Source: Actinomycetota bacterium
GTDB taxonomy: Bacteria; Actinomycetota; Actinomycetes; S36-B12; UBA5976
Length of the DNA stretch: 15,261 bases
Direction of reading: 5' to 3'
NCBI GenBank assembly: GCA_026392535.1
Contig: JAPLBX010000044.1
Coordinates: 1-15,261 of the forward strand
Position numbers and translations under genes: made by a program. Positions 15,208-15,261 of this stretch are shown here, piece after piece; position 1 is the stretch's first letter; every line of letters begins with the position of its first letter. The notes beneath the pieces are model-generated. The model saw only the letters and a program-made list of their open reading frames with translations, ran no database searches and was not told the origin of the DNA.

Positions 15208-15261
15208 AGCCGCCTTGGGGAATTGAACCCCAGACCTTCTCATTACGAGTGAGATGCTCTA
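15208..15261 (-). tRNA. tRNA-Thr (anticodon CGT), 5' part outside window
   Basis: The minus strand shows the 3' three-quarters of a tRNA. The anticodon stem TCTCA/TGAGA closes the loop CTCGTAA with anticodon CGT (15245-15247 on the plus strand). The T arm is TGGGG-TTCAATT-CCCCA and the acceptor 3' strand is AGGCGGC with discriminator T. CCA is not encoded. The 5' acceptor strand and most of the D arm lie beyond 15261. Reads the threonine codon ACG. Confidence 0.9.

Overview
The window looks like a chromosomal fragment from a small, fairly low-GC actinobacterium. I would guess a freshwater planktonic lineage such as Nanopelagicales (acI) or a relative. The clues are moderate GC, very tight gene packing, secreted proteins with actinobacterial-style Ig-like repeats (YQW...A/G...L-K-A/K) and lysine-rich C-terminal tails, and a signal-peptide hydrolase fused to an ABC ATPase. 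This placement is inference. No rRNA or other marker gene is present.

Positions 1-10855 form a beta-1,3-glucan (laminarin-type) utilisation locus. It starts with a leftward GH1 beta-glucosidase (1-678, cut by the window edge). Divergent from it is a GH16 endoglucanase with no signal peptide (868-1662). A secreted GH16 follows on the minus strand (1723-2592). A rightward operon (2784-8487) then encodes a sugar ABC substrate-binding protein (broken), two MalF/MalG-type permeases, a secreted protein with two ~170-residue repeats of unknown family, and a secreted Ig-GH16 enzyme (frameshifted). A separately controlled secreted protein with a probable carbohydrate-binding domain and an Ig-like domain (8634-9593) ends at a strong hairpin terminator. 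A secreted FN3-like/GH16 enzyme (9680-10855) closes the locus. The inferred pathway is: secreted GH16 enzymes cut the polymer, the repeat and CBM-like proteins hold glucan at the cell surface, the ABC importer takes up oligosaccharides, and the cytoplasmic GH16 and GH1 reduce them to glucose. No transporter ATPase gene is seen, so a shared MsmK-type ATPase elsewhere is likely.

Three intergenic regions (679-867, 2593-2783, 8488-8633) carry nine variants of one 14-bp palindrome, TGAAAnCGnTTTCA. This is typical of a LacI-family repressor, and it ties the genes into one regulon. The regulator gene is not in the window.

Two lesions lie in the 2784-8487 operon. The binding-protein gene contains a perfect 92-bp inverted copy of its own upstream sequence (3546-3637 against 3704-3795, with a 66-bp spacer). 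It has replaced coding sequence and ends the frame early. The GH16 gene at 7337 has lost one base between 7477 and 7528. These are either real decay of the uptake system or sequencing, amplification or assembly artefacts. The inverted copy is the most unusual structure in the window.

Positions 10929-15261 appear unrelated to the glucan locus. They hold a leftward nitroreductase, then a two-gene unit made of an extracytoplasmic alpha/beta hydrolase-TM-ABC ATPase fusion (11797-14262) and an overlapping ABC-2 permease (14259-15119). The right end holds a partial minus-strand tRNA-Thr(CGT). No stretch longer than about 200 bases lacks a gene.
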